From the NCBI GenBank assembly GCA_949285425.1, contig CASEAJ010000039.1, positions 1 to 63,291 of the forward strand: a stretch of DNA of 63,291 nucleotides. The letters run 5' to 3'. The translations under genes were made by a program, and so were the position numbers. This DNA is from an uncultured Porphyromonadaceae bacterium. Lineage in GTDB: Bacteria > Bacteroidota > Bacteroidia > Bacteroidales > Paludibacteraceae. Under the pieces are notes generated by a model. The model searched no databases and was not told the DNA's origin. It saw nothing but the letters and a program-made list of their open reading frames with translations. Positions 34,704 to 43,995 of the stretch are shown in pieces (position 1 is the stretch's first letter; the number at the start of each line of letters is the position of its first letter).

Positions 34704-34746
34704 ACACAGCCGCCATGACGCATTTTCTCCGTTATGGCGGCTGTGT
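34704..34746 (+). terminator. Stem-loop terminator after the coiled-coil lipoprotein gene
   Basis: ACACAGCCGCCAT and its exact complement ATGGCGGCTGTGT form a 13-bp stem with a T-rich loop. The 3' U-tract is weak. Confidence 0.7.
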
Positions 34747-34792
34747 TATAAAAAGAAATATCCATTACAACTATCACCAACACAAAACCAGC

Positions 34793-35488
34793 ATGTCATA
34801 CAAACATATCTTTTTCGATTTGGATGATACCTTGTGGGACTTTCATGCCAACGCAAAAAACTCTCTGAAGGTGACTTTCAACAAACTGGGAGTGAACCGG
34901 TACTTCGATGACTTTGAAGACTTTTTCCGCATTTACATGGAACGGAACAACGAATTGTGGGACTTGTATGGAGCCGGTAAAATAACAAAGGATTTCCTGC
35001 AGGCCGAACGTTTCCGACATCCACTGAAACATGTAGGAGCCAACAATGAGGCACTGGCCCAAGAAATGGGAAAAACCTACCTGGACCTGTTGCCGGAACG
35101 GACCATACTCATGCCTCATGCCAAAGAATTGCTGGATTACCTTCATGAAAAATACACACTTACAATCATTACCAACGGATTTGTAGGTGTGCAACACAAA
35201 AAAATAAAAAACAGCCAGATAGAGCATTACTTCAAGCACATTGTGCTGTCTGAAGATGCCGGTGCACTGAAACCGGACAAACGGATTTTTGAATATGCAC
35301 TGCAACTGAACCACGCCAGTGCGGAAGAAGCCATCATGATTGGAGACATATTCCAAGCAGACATAGTAGGAGCACAAAATGCAGGTATCGACCAGATATT
35401 CTTCAACTGGAGGAAAAAGCAACTGAACGAAAACGAACACGCCACCTATATAATCAGTTCACTGTCGGAGGTGTTTGACATATTGTAA
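34793..35488 (+). CDS. YjjG-type noncanonical pyrimidine nucleotidase (HAD superfamily)
   Basis: A 231-residue HAD phosphatase. It shows FFDLDDTLWDF with nucleophile Asp9 and Asp11, TIITNGFVGVQHKKI (motif II), LKPDKRIFEYAL (motif III Lys) and MIGDIFQADIVGAQNAGI (motif IV). Relatives dephosphorylate noncanonical pyrimidine nucleotides in the cytosol. The frame is open to 34715, but that part lies in a terminator stem, so ATG 34793 (MSYKHIFFDLDD) is correct. Confidence 0.9.
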   Translation: MSYKHIFFDLDDTLWDFHANAKNSLKVTFNKLGVNRYFDDFEDFFRIYMERNNELWDLYGAGKITKDFLQAERFRHPLKHVGANNEALAQEMGKTYLDLLPERTILMPHAKELLDYLHEKYTLTIITNGFVGVQHKKIKNSQIEHYFKHIVLSEDAGALKPDKRIFEYALQLNHASAEEAIMIGDIFQADIVGAQNAGIDQIFFNWRKKQLNENEHATYIISSLSEVFDIL

Positions 35489-35542
35489 ATCCGACACTTC
35501 AACCATCGAAGCCGTATGGCCCTAAATGCAATATTCTGCCGG

Positions 35543-36280
35543 CTACTCTTTCGGTATTATCGCATGAGCCGACAACAGGTCGAAAAAAGCCTGCCGGTAA
35601 TTTTCGGAAATAGGAATACGCTCTTTACCGAACACAATCTGATTACGTTCAATCACCTTAATTTTTGACAACTGTACAATATACGAACGGTGCACACGCA
35701 CAAAACGGCTTGCAGGCAAGGATTCCTCCAAGGACTTCAAACTCATGAGTGACAATACAGGATGGGACTCTCCTTCTACATATATTTTCACATAATCTTT
35801 CAGTCCACCTATATAAAGTATCTTGTCAAGTTCAATCTGCTGCCGACGATATTCCGTCTTCACAAAAATGCTACGAAGACCCTCATCGTCAGAAGGCGAA
35901 CACGTCTTCGGTGTTTTTTTCAACTCGAACCACTCCAGTGCCTTATTGGCCGCAGCCAAAAACTCAGCGTAATTAATGGGTTTCAACAAATAATCCAACG
36001 CATTCACCCGAAATCCGTCCACCGCATAGTTGCTGAAGGCTGTTGTAAAAACAACACGTGTATCGGCCGGCAACAGTCTGGACAACTCTATGCCGTTGAG
36101 TTCAGGCATCTGTATGTCACAAAAAAGCAAGTCGACCGGTGTTGCCTTCAAGTTTTCAAAGGCCTGCAAAGCACTGCCATAAGCTCCCTGCAATTCAAGA
36201 AAAGGAGTCTTCCGTACATATTTTTCCAACAACTCAAGCGCCAAAGGCTCGTCGTCTACAACCATACAAGTCAGCATCAT
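35543..36280 (-). CDS. LytTR-type response regulator
   Basis: A 245-residue two-domain regulator. The receiver domain has acidic pocket DD (9-10), phosphoacceptor Asp55 in LLFCDIQMPELNG, and conserved Thr in VVFTTAFS. The LytTR DNA-binding domain (about 140-240) includes FVRVHRSYIVQLSKIKVI. It lies downstream of the histidine-kinase gene, 73 bp or more apart, and probably controls the adjacent efflux operon. The start at 36280 (MMLTCMVVDDEP) is chosen because upstream codons are not part of the domain. Confidence 0.9.
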   Translation of the reverse strand: MMLTCMVVDDEPLALELLEKYVRKTPFLELQGAYGSALQAFENLKATPVDLLFCDIQMPELNGIELSRLLPADTRVVFTTAFSNYAVDGFRVNALDYLLKPINYAEFLAAANKALEWFELKKTPKTCSPSDDEGLRSIFVKTEYRRQQIELDKILYIGGLKDYVKIYVEGESHPVLSLMSLKSLEESLPASRFVRVHRSYIVQLSKIKVIERNQIVFGKERIPISENYRQAFFDLLSAHAIIPKE

Positions 36281-36352
36281 GCTATTCTTATCTGTTTTTA
36301 ATTGCCCAATATATACAATGTTCCGAATACACATTAACGCCCCACATAAACG

Positions 36353-37420
36353 CTACCCTCCGATGAGTCCATCCTGTAACTGCACCGTCAGACAGCTCAT
36401 GTAAGCATTGCCTATGGCACCATGTTCAAAAACAAAACGGCCGGGATAAATCATTTCAAGTCGTTTGGTCAGGTTTTTCAGTCCTATGCCCGAACCGCTG
36501 CAATCCTGAACCGAAGTTTTTGGAAACAAACTGTTCTCTATGCGGCACACCACACTGCTATTCTGTTCTTCAATCCGAATGTGTATATACGAATTGCACT
36601 CATTGCTCACACCATGTTTGAAAGCATTTTCCACCAACGAAATGAAAAGCAACGGAGCTATCATGACAGAAGAAGGTGATTCGGGCAACGAAACGGACAC
36701 TTCTACATGCCGAGGCATACGGATACGCATCAGCTCGATGTAATTGCGGATGAAACCTATTTCCTCTTTCAAAGGTACAAAAGCCTGGCTGCTGTCGTAA
36801 AGCACATAGCGCAACATACGGCTCAACTCGTGCACAGACTGTTGTGCACGTTCCGCATCAATTTCTATCAGCGAATAGATATTGTTCAAGGTGTTGAAAA
36901 GGAAATGAGGATTCAGCTGGCTCTTCAAATTCTGCAACTCTGCCTCGGCATGCATTTTTTCCAGCTCCTTCCGTTCCGCCGCCGCACGAAACCACTCTCC
37001 TGTCATACGGATGGAAATGGCCACACAGGCTACCAGCAGGTAAAGAAGGGCATTGTTCGTAAAAAAACGCACCATATCGCGCCAACTTCGAGGGGGAAGT
37101 GTAGGATCGGCCGGTTCGGGTGGAGGAAGTACGCACCGGAACAATATGTGAACCGAAACCATGACCACTCCTATCAACAACACATTGCACAAGACAAAGC
37201 GGCCAACATGTTTTGCAAAGAGATAGCGGTGTATCAGGCTGAAATAATTGACATAAAACACCACCATGAACGACAAGGGAATAATCAGGAAGTGCAGATA
37301 CTTCTCGAAAGTCATGACCGACTCTTGCGAACCGGTAAAGAACAGCGGCATTCCCAACAGCACGCCCCATGCGGCGACATGTATCAGTCCGTGGACATAT
37401 TTAGATTGAATTGCTTGCAT
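36353..37420 (-). CDS. LytS/YehU-type sensor histidine kinase
   Basis: About 355 residues with four N-terminal membrane segments (about 15-140), then a helical linker and a His_kinase domain with QLNPHFLFNTLNNIYSLI, phosphoacceptor His172. The ATPase region includes SLVENAFKHGVS and GSGIGLKNLTKRL. No periplasmic sensory domain is evident, so a membrane or envelope signal is likely. It is encoded between the permease and the LytTR regulator. The start at 37420 (MQAIQSKYVHG) avoids overlap with the permease gene. Confidence 0.9.
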   Translation of the reverse strand: MQAIQSKYVHGLIHVAAWGVLLGMPLFFTGSQESVMTFEKYLHFLIIPLSFMVVFYVNYFSLIHRYLFAKHVGRFVLCNVLLIGVVMVSVHILFRCVLPPPEPADPTLPPRSWRDMVRFFTNNALLYLLVACVAISIRMTGEWFRAAAERKELEKMHAEAELQNLKSQLNPHFLFNTLNNIYSLIEIDAERAQQSVHELSRMLRYVLYDSSQAFVPLKEEIGFIRNYIELMRIRMPRHVEVSVSLPESPSSVMIAPLLFISLVENAFKHGVSNECNSYIHIRIEEQNSSVVCRIENSLFPKTSVQDCSGSGIGLKNLTKRLEMIYPGRFVFEHGAIGNAYMSCLTVQLQDGLIGG

Positions 37421-37500
37421 AATGGCAAAGATAATGTTTTTTATTGTCAAGTCATAGAAACAAATCCATGTGTGAATGTCGTACAATTGAATCATCCTTC

Positions 37501-38721
37501 TCACTCATAACGTATCGCTTCAATGGGGTCGAGCATGGCGGCTTTCTGTGCCGGATACCACCCGAAAAAGACCCCTGTCAAGGTACACACGGCAAACGAC
37601 AGGAACACGCTCCACGGTTGAATGTAGATAGGATATGCCACCATGACATTCACCAGCAGCGACGCTCCTATACCCAACACCACTCCTATGAGTCCCCCCG
37701 TCACACTGATCAGTATGGACTCTATCAGAAACTGGGCCAATATGTCGCGCCCCTTCGCACCGATACTCATTCTCAGACCTATCTCCCGCGTACGTTCGGT
37801 GACAGATACATACATAATGTTCATGATGCCGATGCCTCCCACCAGCAACGAAATGCCCGCTACTGCCGCCAGCAGTACGGTCATCATGTCGGTAGTCGAG
37901 GTGAGCATGGACGACAGTTCCTGCTGCGAATGGATGGTAAAATCATCTTCATCAGACTCTCTCAACCTGTGGTTGACACGCAATATGCCGGTTATCTCTT
38001 CTATGGCCTCCTCCGTGTACTCTTCGCTCAGAGCCGAACAGGTGATTTCCTGTAAATGCGTCACTGCCAGAATACGCTTCTGCACCGTTGTATAGGGAGC
38101 CAGTATGAGGTCGTCCTGGTCCATGCCCATGCTGTTGTAACCCTTGCTTTCCAACACGCCGACAATGCGGAAGGGTATTTTACCGAAACGAATCACCCGA
38201 CCCACCGGACTTTCGCCGTTGGTGAACAGTTCGCCGACCACGGTCTTTCCCACCACACAGACTTTTGCAGCCGACTTGATGTCCTGCTCACCGAAAAACT
38301 CGCCATCTTCCACCTTATAGCGGCGTATGTCCAAGTAATCGGCGTTTACGCCATACACCGTGGTCGGCGTATTGTTGGCGCCATACACCGCCTGCCCCGC
38401 ACTGTTGACCGATGGGGAAACATAGGTAACGTATTTGCAACCGGTCCGTATGGATTCGAGATCCTCCAGTTTCAACGACTCCATGTCATCGGCCTCAAGG
38501 CGCACGCCGCCCCGTATGTCACCGCCGGGATGAATCATAATCATGTTCGAGCCCATCTCGCTGATTTCAGACTGGATGCTCTTTTTCGACCCTTGTCCGA
38601 TGGCGAGCATCGTAATGACCGAAGCCACCCCAATGATAATGCCTAGCATGGTGAGAAAGCCACGCAGCTTGTTGTTGCTCAATGCCTTGAGCGCTATTTT
38701 AAATAGATTGACAAAATTCAT
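37501..38721 (-). CDS. MacB-type ABC transporter permease (operon 2)
   Basis: About 406 residues. An N-terminal helix (LRGFLTMLGIIIGVASVIT), the periplasmic MacB_PCD domain and three C-terminal helices including VGGIGIMNIMYVSVTERTREIG are present. The ATG at 38721 (MNFVNLFKIALKAL) is chosen. The 177-bp gap to the ATPase gene contains the short 22-bp array E. It works with the ATPase, MacA-like adaptor and TolC of the same operon. Confidence 0.92.
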   Translation of the reverse strand: MNFVNLFKIALKALSNNKLRGFLTMLGIIIGVASVITMLAIGQGSKKSIQSEISEMGSNMIMIHPGGDIRGGVRLEADDMESLKLEDLESIRTGCKYVTYVSPSVNSAGQAVYGANNTPTTVYGVNADYLDIRRYKVEDGEFFGEQDIKSAAKVCVVGKTVVGELFTNGESPVGRVIRFGKIPFRIVGVLESKGYNSMGMDQDDLILAPYTTVQKRILAVTHLQEITCSALSEEYTEEAIEEITGILRVNHRLRESDEDDFTIHSQQELSSMLTSTTDMMTVLLAAVAGISLLVGGIGIMNIMYVSVTERTREIGLRMSIGAKGRDILAQFLIESILISVTGGLIGVVLGIGASLLVNVMVAYPIYIQPWSVFLSFAVCTLTGVFFGWYPAQKAAMLDPIEAIRYE

Positions 38722-38771
38722 AAGATGAACATTTGCTAAGTTTTCGGTTGAACTGTTTTTTTGATGCTGAC

Positions 38772-38815
38772 GGAATTTTATTTCCGTACCATGAAAAATA
38801 AATTTCCGTGCCAAC
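38772..38815. repeat. Two-unit 22-bp repeat E
   Basis: Units 38772-38793 and 38794-38815 agree at 14 of 22 positions, both containing ATTTCCGT(A/G)CC. The repeat lies between the ATPase and permease genes. It is the weakest member of the 22-bp series. Confidence 0.45.
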
Positions 38816-38898
38816 GAAAATCCATCGGCGTACGCAGGGAACAAACGGGAACCTGTCACTGGCTACTTGCAGACGACCGGACACGTCCCTACCCTTTT

Positions 38899-39639
38899 TC
38901 AATCGGCCATTTGGGGCAAACGAGCCAGCGTCTCGGCAGCATCCTGCATCGCAGGATTGGCCACATCGCTTATGACACGGCCATCGCGCAAGGTGATATT
39001 CCGTCCGCTATATTGGGCTATTTCGGGGTTGTGGGTCACGAAAATGATGGTACGTCCCTGCGAATGCAACTGCTGGAACAGGGCCAGGACCTCAAAACTT
39101 GTCCGCGTGTCCAGATTGCCGGTCGCTTCATCGGCCAGAATGACCGACGGACTGTTGACCAGCGCACGTGCAATGGCCACCCGCTGCATCTGCCCTCCGG
39201 ACATTTGGTTGCTGCGGTGCAAAAGCCGGTCGCCCAAGCCGACTGCCCGGAGGGCATCGATGGCACGTTCTTTCCGGGCAGCCGAAGAGTAGCGCGAATT
39301 GTACATCAACGGCAACTCCACGTTTTCAATGGCCGTTGTCTTGGGCAACAGGTTGTAGTTTTGAAACACAAATCCTATTTTCCGGTTGCGTAAAGTGGCA
39401 CGCTCGTTTTTGTCCATCGTGCGGACGGCGGCTCCATCCAGGTAGTATTCACCCGAGGTCGGCGTGTCGAGACAGCCGAGTATGTTGAGCAAGGTACTTT
39501 TCCCCGAGCCGGAAGTACCCATGATGGTGACAAATTCTCCCGACTCTATGTTGAACGAAACACCGCGCAAGGCGTGTACCGTTTCTTCGCCAACCTTAAA
39601 ATCGCGCCGGATATTTTCCAGCCGTATTACTTCGTTCAT
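38899..39639 (-). CDS. ABC transporter ATP-binding protein, MacB/LolD type (operon 2)
   Basis: A 246-residue NBD with [15 protein letters not shown] (Walker A about 40-54), [14 protein letters not shown] signature, VILADEATGNLD Walker B and TIIFVTHNPEIA. It belongs to the MacB/LolD subfamily. It sits after the adaptor gene and before the permease gene. A short basic-hydrophobic tail follows the domain. Confidence 0.93.
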   Translation of the reverse strand: MNEVIRLENIRRDFKVGEETVHALRGVSFNIESGEFVTIMGTSGSGKSTLLNILGCLDTPTSGEYYLDGAAVRTMDKNERATLRNRKIGFVFQNYNLLPKTTAIENVELPLMYNSRYSSAARKERAIDALRAVGLGDRLLHRSNQMSGGQMQRVAIARALVNSPSVILADEATGNLDTRTSFEVLALFQQLHSQGRTIIFVTHNPEIAQYSGRNITLRDGRVISDVANPAMQDAAETLARLPQMAD

Positions 39640-39725
39640 AGCTTTCCTCTGAAGCGGCAGCCGGCCAAGGGTTGCCGTTGATTTGTTTACACTGTGATTA
39701 TTCTGTTTCTTTGGCGGAAAACGTT

Positions 39726-40910
39726 CTATTTCCCGGGAGGGCCGGGCATAAAAGGACTCCTTTCACGCATTTCGCCGGCAGCCGAAGCCTTGTCGGGCAC
39801 CAGCATGGCGCAAACCACTTCCTCTCCATCGGAGAGTCCTTCGACTATTTCCGTCCGGTCGCCACTGGTGGCACCGGTAACAACGTGACACGACACCAGT
39901 TCCTGTCCCCTTTTCACCCACACTTCACGCTGTCCGGCAGGCGGTTCGGGATTCCAACGTACCGCAAGGCCCATTTCTTCGAGCAGTTCGGGCTTGGGAA
40001 TAAACCGCAAAGCTTTGGTCGGAACGGCAAGTGCATTCTCACGTTCGAGCGTATAGATGGTGATGGTGGCCGTCAGACCTGGCTTCAGCTTGAGGTCGGG
40101 GTTAGGAGCATCGATAACCACTTCGTAAGTCACAACGTTCGATTCGGTAGTTGCCTCGAGGCGCACCTGTCTGACAGTCCCCTCGAACACATCATCGGGA
40201 TAGGCATCGACGGAGAACTGCACACGCTGCCCTTCCTTCACCTGACCTATGTCGGCTTCGTCCACATCGGCCACGACCTGCATCTCGGTCAGGTCTTTGG
40301 CTATCGTAAAAAGCGTGGGAGTCTCAAATCCGGCCGCCACAGTCTGTCCTTCTTCCACCGCCCGGCTAATGACCACTCCGCTTATGGGGCTGGTAATGGT
40401 GGCATATCCCAGGTTGCGTTTCACCTTGACCATGGCTGCCTTGTTCTGCTCGTAGGCATTGCGTGCCTTCTCGTACAGATAGAGGGCTTCATCATACTCG
40501 GCATCGCTCACCAACTGCTTTTCAAAAAGCACTTTGGTGCGCGTGTAGTTTTTCATCTGATATTCATACTCCGTCTTGCTGCCGGCCAGTTGGGCCTCAG
40601 TCGACTCCAGTTCGGCCTGCAAGGTGACTTTATCCATTTCGGCAATCAGTTGTCCGGCTTCCACCACATCGTTGTAGTCTACATAAAGCCGGTCGATAAT
40701 ACCGGAAACCTGTGTACCGACTTCCACTTCCGTTACGGGTTCAACCGTGCCGGTAGCCGTCACCGAGTTTGTGATAGCAACGCGTGTCGCCGGCTCTGTT
40801 TCTATCATCATTTTGGTTTTGCCTGAATTGCGGCCTGCAAGCCACACACCCGCACCAGCTACAAGCACAACCGTTGCCAGCAGGGTAATGATACGTCTTT
40901 TCTTTTTCAT
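39726..40910 (-). CDS. MacA-like efflux periplasmic adaptor (operon 2)
   Basis: A 394-residue adaptor. The N-terminal membrane anchor KKKRRIITLLATVVLVAGAG is followed by a lipoyl half (VEVGTQVSGIIDRLYVDYND), coiled-coil hairpin (about 90-150), beta-barrel and C-terminal domain with ALAVPTKALRFIPKPELLEE. It resembles E. coli MacA more than the operon 1 adaptors do. It lies between TolC and the ATPase. Confidence 0.9.
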   Translation of the reverse strand: MKKKRRIITLLATVVLVAGAGVWLAGRNSGKTKMMIETEPATRVAITNSVTATGTVEPVTEVEVGTQVSGIIDRLYVDYNDVVEAGQLIAEMDKVTLQAELESTEAQLAGSKTEYEYQMKNYTRTKVLFEKQLVSDAEYDEALYLYEKARNAYEQNKAAMVKVKRNLGYATITSPISGVVISRAVEEGQTVAAGFETPTLFTIAKDLTEMQVVADVDEADIGQVKEGQRVQFSVDAYPDDVFEGTVRQVRLEATTESNVVTYEVVIDAPNPDLKLKPGLTATITIYTLERENALAVPTKALRFIPKPELLEEMGLAVRWNPEPPAGQREVWVKRGQELVSCHVVTGATSGDRTEIVEGLSDGEEVVCAMLVPDKASAAGEMRERSPFMPGPPGK

Positions 40911-40969
40911 ATTCCTACAAATTATCCGAATGGAAATTTATCCGATCGGTTTGTTGATTTCTTTTTTTG

Positions 40970-42286
40970 TCAGAGAAGCAGTTTTTTCCCTTGATAGATA
41001 TTAAGCAATTCCATACTCATGACAGCCATGTATTTGGCCTGCAAAGTTTCCTGCCGGGCGGCAGTCAGTTCATTCTGCGCGGTAATCAGTTCCACCGTGT
41101 TCGCAGCTCCGACGCTGAACTGCTCGCTTGTCAGTTCGTAACTTTGCTGCGCATATTTTTCTTTTTCCGCAGCAGCCGCATATTGCGACTGTGCCGACAA
41201 CGCATCGAGGTAGACAGCCTCCACCTCTTGTGCAAGTTCTTTCTCTACGTTCAACTGGTCAAGCCGGCTATTCTCCAAGGCGAGGCGGGCCTTGTTCACG
41301 GCCGTACGGTTTTTACGGTTTGAAAACAGGGGGACACTTACCGTCAATCCAACGTTTTCACTCAGATTGTTCCACAGCTGATTCTCCGGTACCATAGCAT
41401 TCGTTGAATGACCCGAGCCAATACCGGCAGACAAAGAGATAGCCGGAAAAAAGCCCGAACGTGCCGATTTTTCACCCAATTCAGCCGAAGTAACGGCAAG
41501 TTCTGCCCGTTTCACCTCTGGCATAAACTGCATGGCTGTGTCCAAAAGAGTGGCTTTTGAGGGCAATTCCTGCAACACCATGTCTTCCGTTATCCGGGGA
41601 ACGGCCAATTCCATATCATCCATTACGCCAAGTTCAAGCAACTGCTTCAACTGCAACTTGTAGTTGTCATAGCTCGAACGGGCCACCACCACCTGATAGG
41701 CATTGCTGGCATATTGACTTTCCAACTGTGCAAAATCGACTTTGCTCACAGCTCCCGCCTTCCACATTTCCTCGGCCCGGTCTCTTTGCCTTTTGGCCGC
41801 CTCGGTCATGCTCTGGTTTATCACTATGGCTTCCGATGCATACAGACATTGCATGTAAGCCTGCACAATGGCCATGCGGATATCAATCGCCGCCTCTTCC
41901 AGTGCCAACTCATCCATCTGGTTCTGCACATTCTGCATTTTGACAGCCGTACGCAACTTGCCTCCCTGGAAAACCGTCATCCCCGCATTCAATGAATAGG
42001 AACCGGAATACGTATTACGGTTTGTGCTGCTTGCCGCAGGGTTATTGACATACGACTGATCGACCGTTGCCGACAGCGAAGGGAACAAAGCTGCCTTGGC
42101 TTCCTTGGTGTCCTCCACTCCCGAAAGATAGTCATTACGACTCTGGCGTATCTGAATGTTATTCTCCTCGGCATACGTCAGACAATCTTGCAAAGTCCAC
42201 ACCCGAACTGCATCCTGCGAACAAACACAGAACATACAGGCCCAAAACATACTACCTGCCATTAACATTTTTCGCTTCATCTCCAT
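40970..42286 (-). CDS. TolC family outer-membrane efflux protein (operon 2)
   Basis: A 438-residue outer-membrane channel with a signal peptide near MLMAGSMFWACMFCVCSQ and two OEP repeats. Examples are the LTYAEENNIQIRQSRNDYLS and KARLALENSRLDQLNVEKEL segments. It is the first gene of efflux operon 2, with a good promoter immediately upstream leaving a very short leader. Confidence 0.91.
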   Translation of the reverse strand: MEMKRKMLMAGSMFWACMFCVCSQDAVRVWTLQDCLTYAEENNIQIRQSRNDYLSGVEDTKEAKAALFPSLSATVDQSYVNNPAASSTNRNTYSGSYSLNAGMTVFQGGKLRTAVKMQNVQNQMDELALEEAAIDIRMAIVQAYMQCLYASEAIVINQSMTEAAKRQRDRAEEMWKAGAVSKVDFAQLESQYASNAYQVVVARSSYDNYKLQLKQLLELGVMDDMELAVPRITEDMVLQELPSKATLLDTAMQFMPEVKRAELAVTSAELGEKSARSGFFPAISLSAGIGSGHSTNAMVPENQLWNNLSENVGLTVSVPLFSNRKNRTAVNKARLALENSRLDQLNVEKELAQEVEAVYLDALSAQSQYAAAAEKEKYAQQSYELTSEQFSVGAANTVELITAQNELTAARQETLQAKYMAVMSMELLNIYQGKKLLL

Positions 42287-42299
42287 ATCGTTTTGAACA

Positions 42300-42331
42300 C
42301 AAAATTATCTGCCGGAAATCTGTCGCACAAA
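42300..42331 (-). promoter_or_regulatory. Promoter of efflux operon 2
   Basis: On the minus strand TTTG (42331-42328), 20 bp, then TAATTTTG (42307-42300). The spacing and -7 element match the Bacteroidota consensus. Only 13 bp separate the -7 element from the tolC start codon. Confidence 0.6.
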
Positions 42332-42505
42332 TGCAATAGAAATAGAAGAGGATTTCACCGACCAAACCCCGGGAAAAAGCGATTAAAAAGAAGCAACAAA
42401 TAACAACGACCTACAGCCGAATGCAACCGACCACTTACCCAAAACAAACACAAATTGCTTTCATTGGATTTAGCTTAGCAGGGTTAAGTCTATACAAAGC
42501 AAAAA

Positions 42506-42531
42506 GGGCAGTTCAAACTTTTGAACTGCCC
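42506..42531 (-). terminator. Rho-independent terminator of nhaD-nhaA
   Basis: An 11-bp stem GGGCAGTTCAA/TTGAACTGCCC, followed on the minus strand by five T residues. Confidence 0.85.
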
Positions 42532-42564
42532 CATCCATGCATATTTTTGTTTTTGGATACGATG

Positions 42565-43968
42565 TCAATGCCTGGCCTCCTGGTCTGACTTTCCTTTATG
42601 CTGCTTTGGCAACACGTTATTCAAATACAGATAACCAAACAGACCGGAAAGCAAAGAACCGGATATAATGCCCAATTTAGCCTGGTTCAGATAAGCACTT
42701 CCAACCGGATAGGAAAGACTCGACAAAAAGAGAGCCACCGTGAAACCTATTCCTCCCAATAGACAAACTCCAAACAATTTTTTCCATGTCACCCCTGTCG
42801 GCAACGTGCAAATGTTCAACTTCACAGCAATCCATGAGAATGACAGAATGCCCAAGGACTTGCCCAATACCAACCCTAACATAATTGAGACGGTTATACC
42901 CGAAAAGAATACAGACAGGCCACCCGACAAATCAAACACGACACCTGCATTGGCAAAAGCAAACAAAGGCATGATAAAATAATTGACTATGCCATTTAAA
43001 TTGTCTTCCATATCTTGCAATGGACTAATGGCCTTATCAGAAGCTCTCTCTATCCGAGAAAGAAATTTAATCTGCATGTTTGAAAGAATAATATTATCCT
43101 CATCTGAATATGAAGCTGTCGATTTCAGCAAATCCAGTTCCCGCTGCAGACCGAAAGCATAATTTCCTATATTCAGATATGGACGAGCAGGAACAGTAAA
43201 GGCAACCAACACACCGGCTATGGTAGGATGTATGCCAGCCTGCAAGAATAAATACCAGACCACCACTCCACACAACACATAAAACAGTTTACTGTTTACA
43301 CGCAACCGGTTACCCGCTATCAATATACCGAACATGAGCACGGACAGGCCCATATAAACCAACGATGACATGGAAAGCTCACTATAAAACAAAGCAATCA
43401 CCACAATACCACCAATGTCATCAACTATGGCCAATGCCAGCAAAAACACTTTCAAAGCGGCCGGGACACGACTGCCGAACAAACTCAACACTCCCAAAGA
43501 AAAAGCTATGTCGGTTGCCATCGGAATAGCCATACCTCGCAACTCTTCCGGAGAAAACGACTGCAACTTTCCACTTGCAAAAAAGAATACAACCGGAAGA
43601 ATCATTCCGCCACAAGCAGCCAAAAAAGGTAACAGAACTTGCCTGAACGATGAAAGTTCGCCTACCAGCATCTCACGTTTGATTTCCAAACCGACAGAAA
43701 AAAAGAAAATAGCCATCAATGCATCGTTCACAAAGGTGAGCAGCGTCATGTTATGGCCATTGTGACTGAAAAAATTAAAATCGGCTGTTCCTAACGTTAT
43801 CTCTATCCCCCACAAGTTTTCATACCAAGAACGTAACGGAGAATTGGCTATTACCATAGTGACCAACGCTACCGTCAATAAAACCATTCCTGTATTCACA
43901 CGCCTTCCATAACGGTTTATCCAGCGGTAAAAGCGTTTAAAATTGTCATTACGATAAATCAGTTCCAT
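42565..43968 (-). CDS. nhaA: Na+/H+ antiporter NhaA
   Basis: A 467-residue inner-membrane antiporter that exports Na+ (or Li+) for protons. Hydrophobic segments fit the twelve-helix NhaA fold. The functional motif PMATDIAFSLGVL and the adjacent LALAIVDDIGGI with its Asp pair correspond to the ion-binding helix. The C-terminal tail is hydrophilic. It is 27 bp downstream of the NhaD gene, so the two antiporters form an operon, terminated at 42506-42531. Confidence 0.93.
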   Translation of the reverse strand: MELIYRNDNFKRFYRWINRYGRRVNTGMVLLTVALVTMVIANSPLRSWYENLWGIEITLGTADFNFFSHNGHNMTLLTFVNDALMAIFFFSVGLEIKREMLVGELSSFRQVLLPFLAACGGMILPVVFFFASGKLQSFSPEELRGMAIPMATDIAFSLGVLSLFGSRVPAALKVFLLALAIVDDIGGIVVIALFYSELSMSSLVYMGLSVLMFGILIAGNRLRVNSKLFYVLCGVVVWYLFLQAGIHPTIAGVLVAFTVPARPYLNIGNYAFGLQRELDLLKSTASYSDEDNIILSNMQIKFLSRIERASDKAISPLQDMEDNLNGIVNYFIMPLFAFANAGVVFDLSGGLSVFFSGITVSIMLGLVLGKSLGILSFSWIAVKLNICTLPTGVTWKKLFGVCLLGGIGFTVALFLSSLSYPVGSAYLNQAKLGIISGSLLSGLFGYLYLNNVLPKQHKGKSDQEARH

Positions 43969-43995
43969 GTTGCAAATCCTTTTTTAGTATTATTT

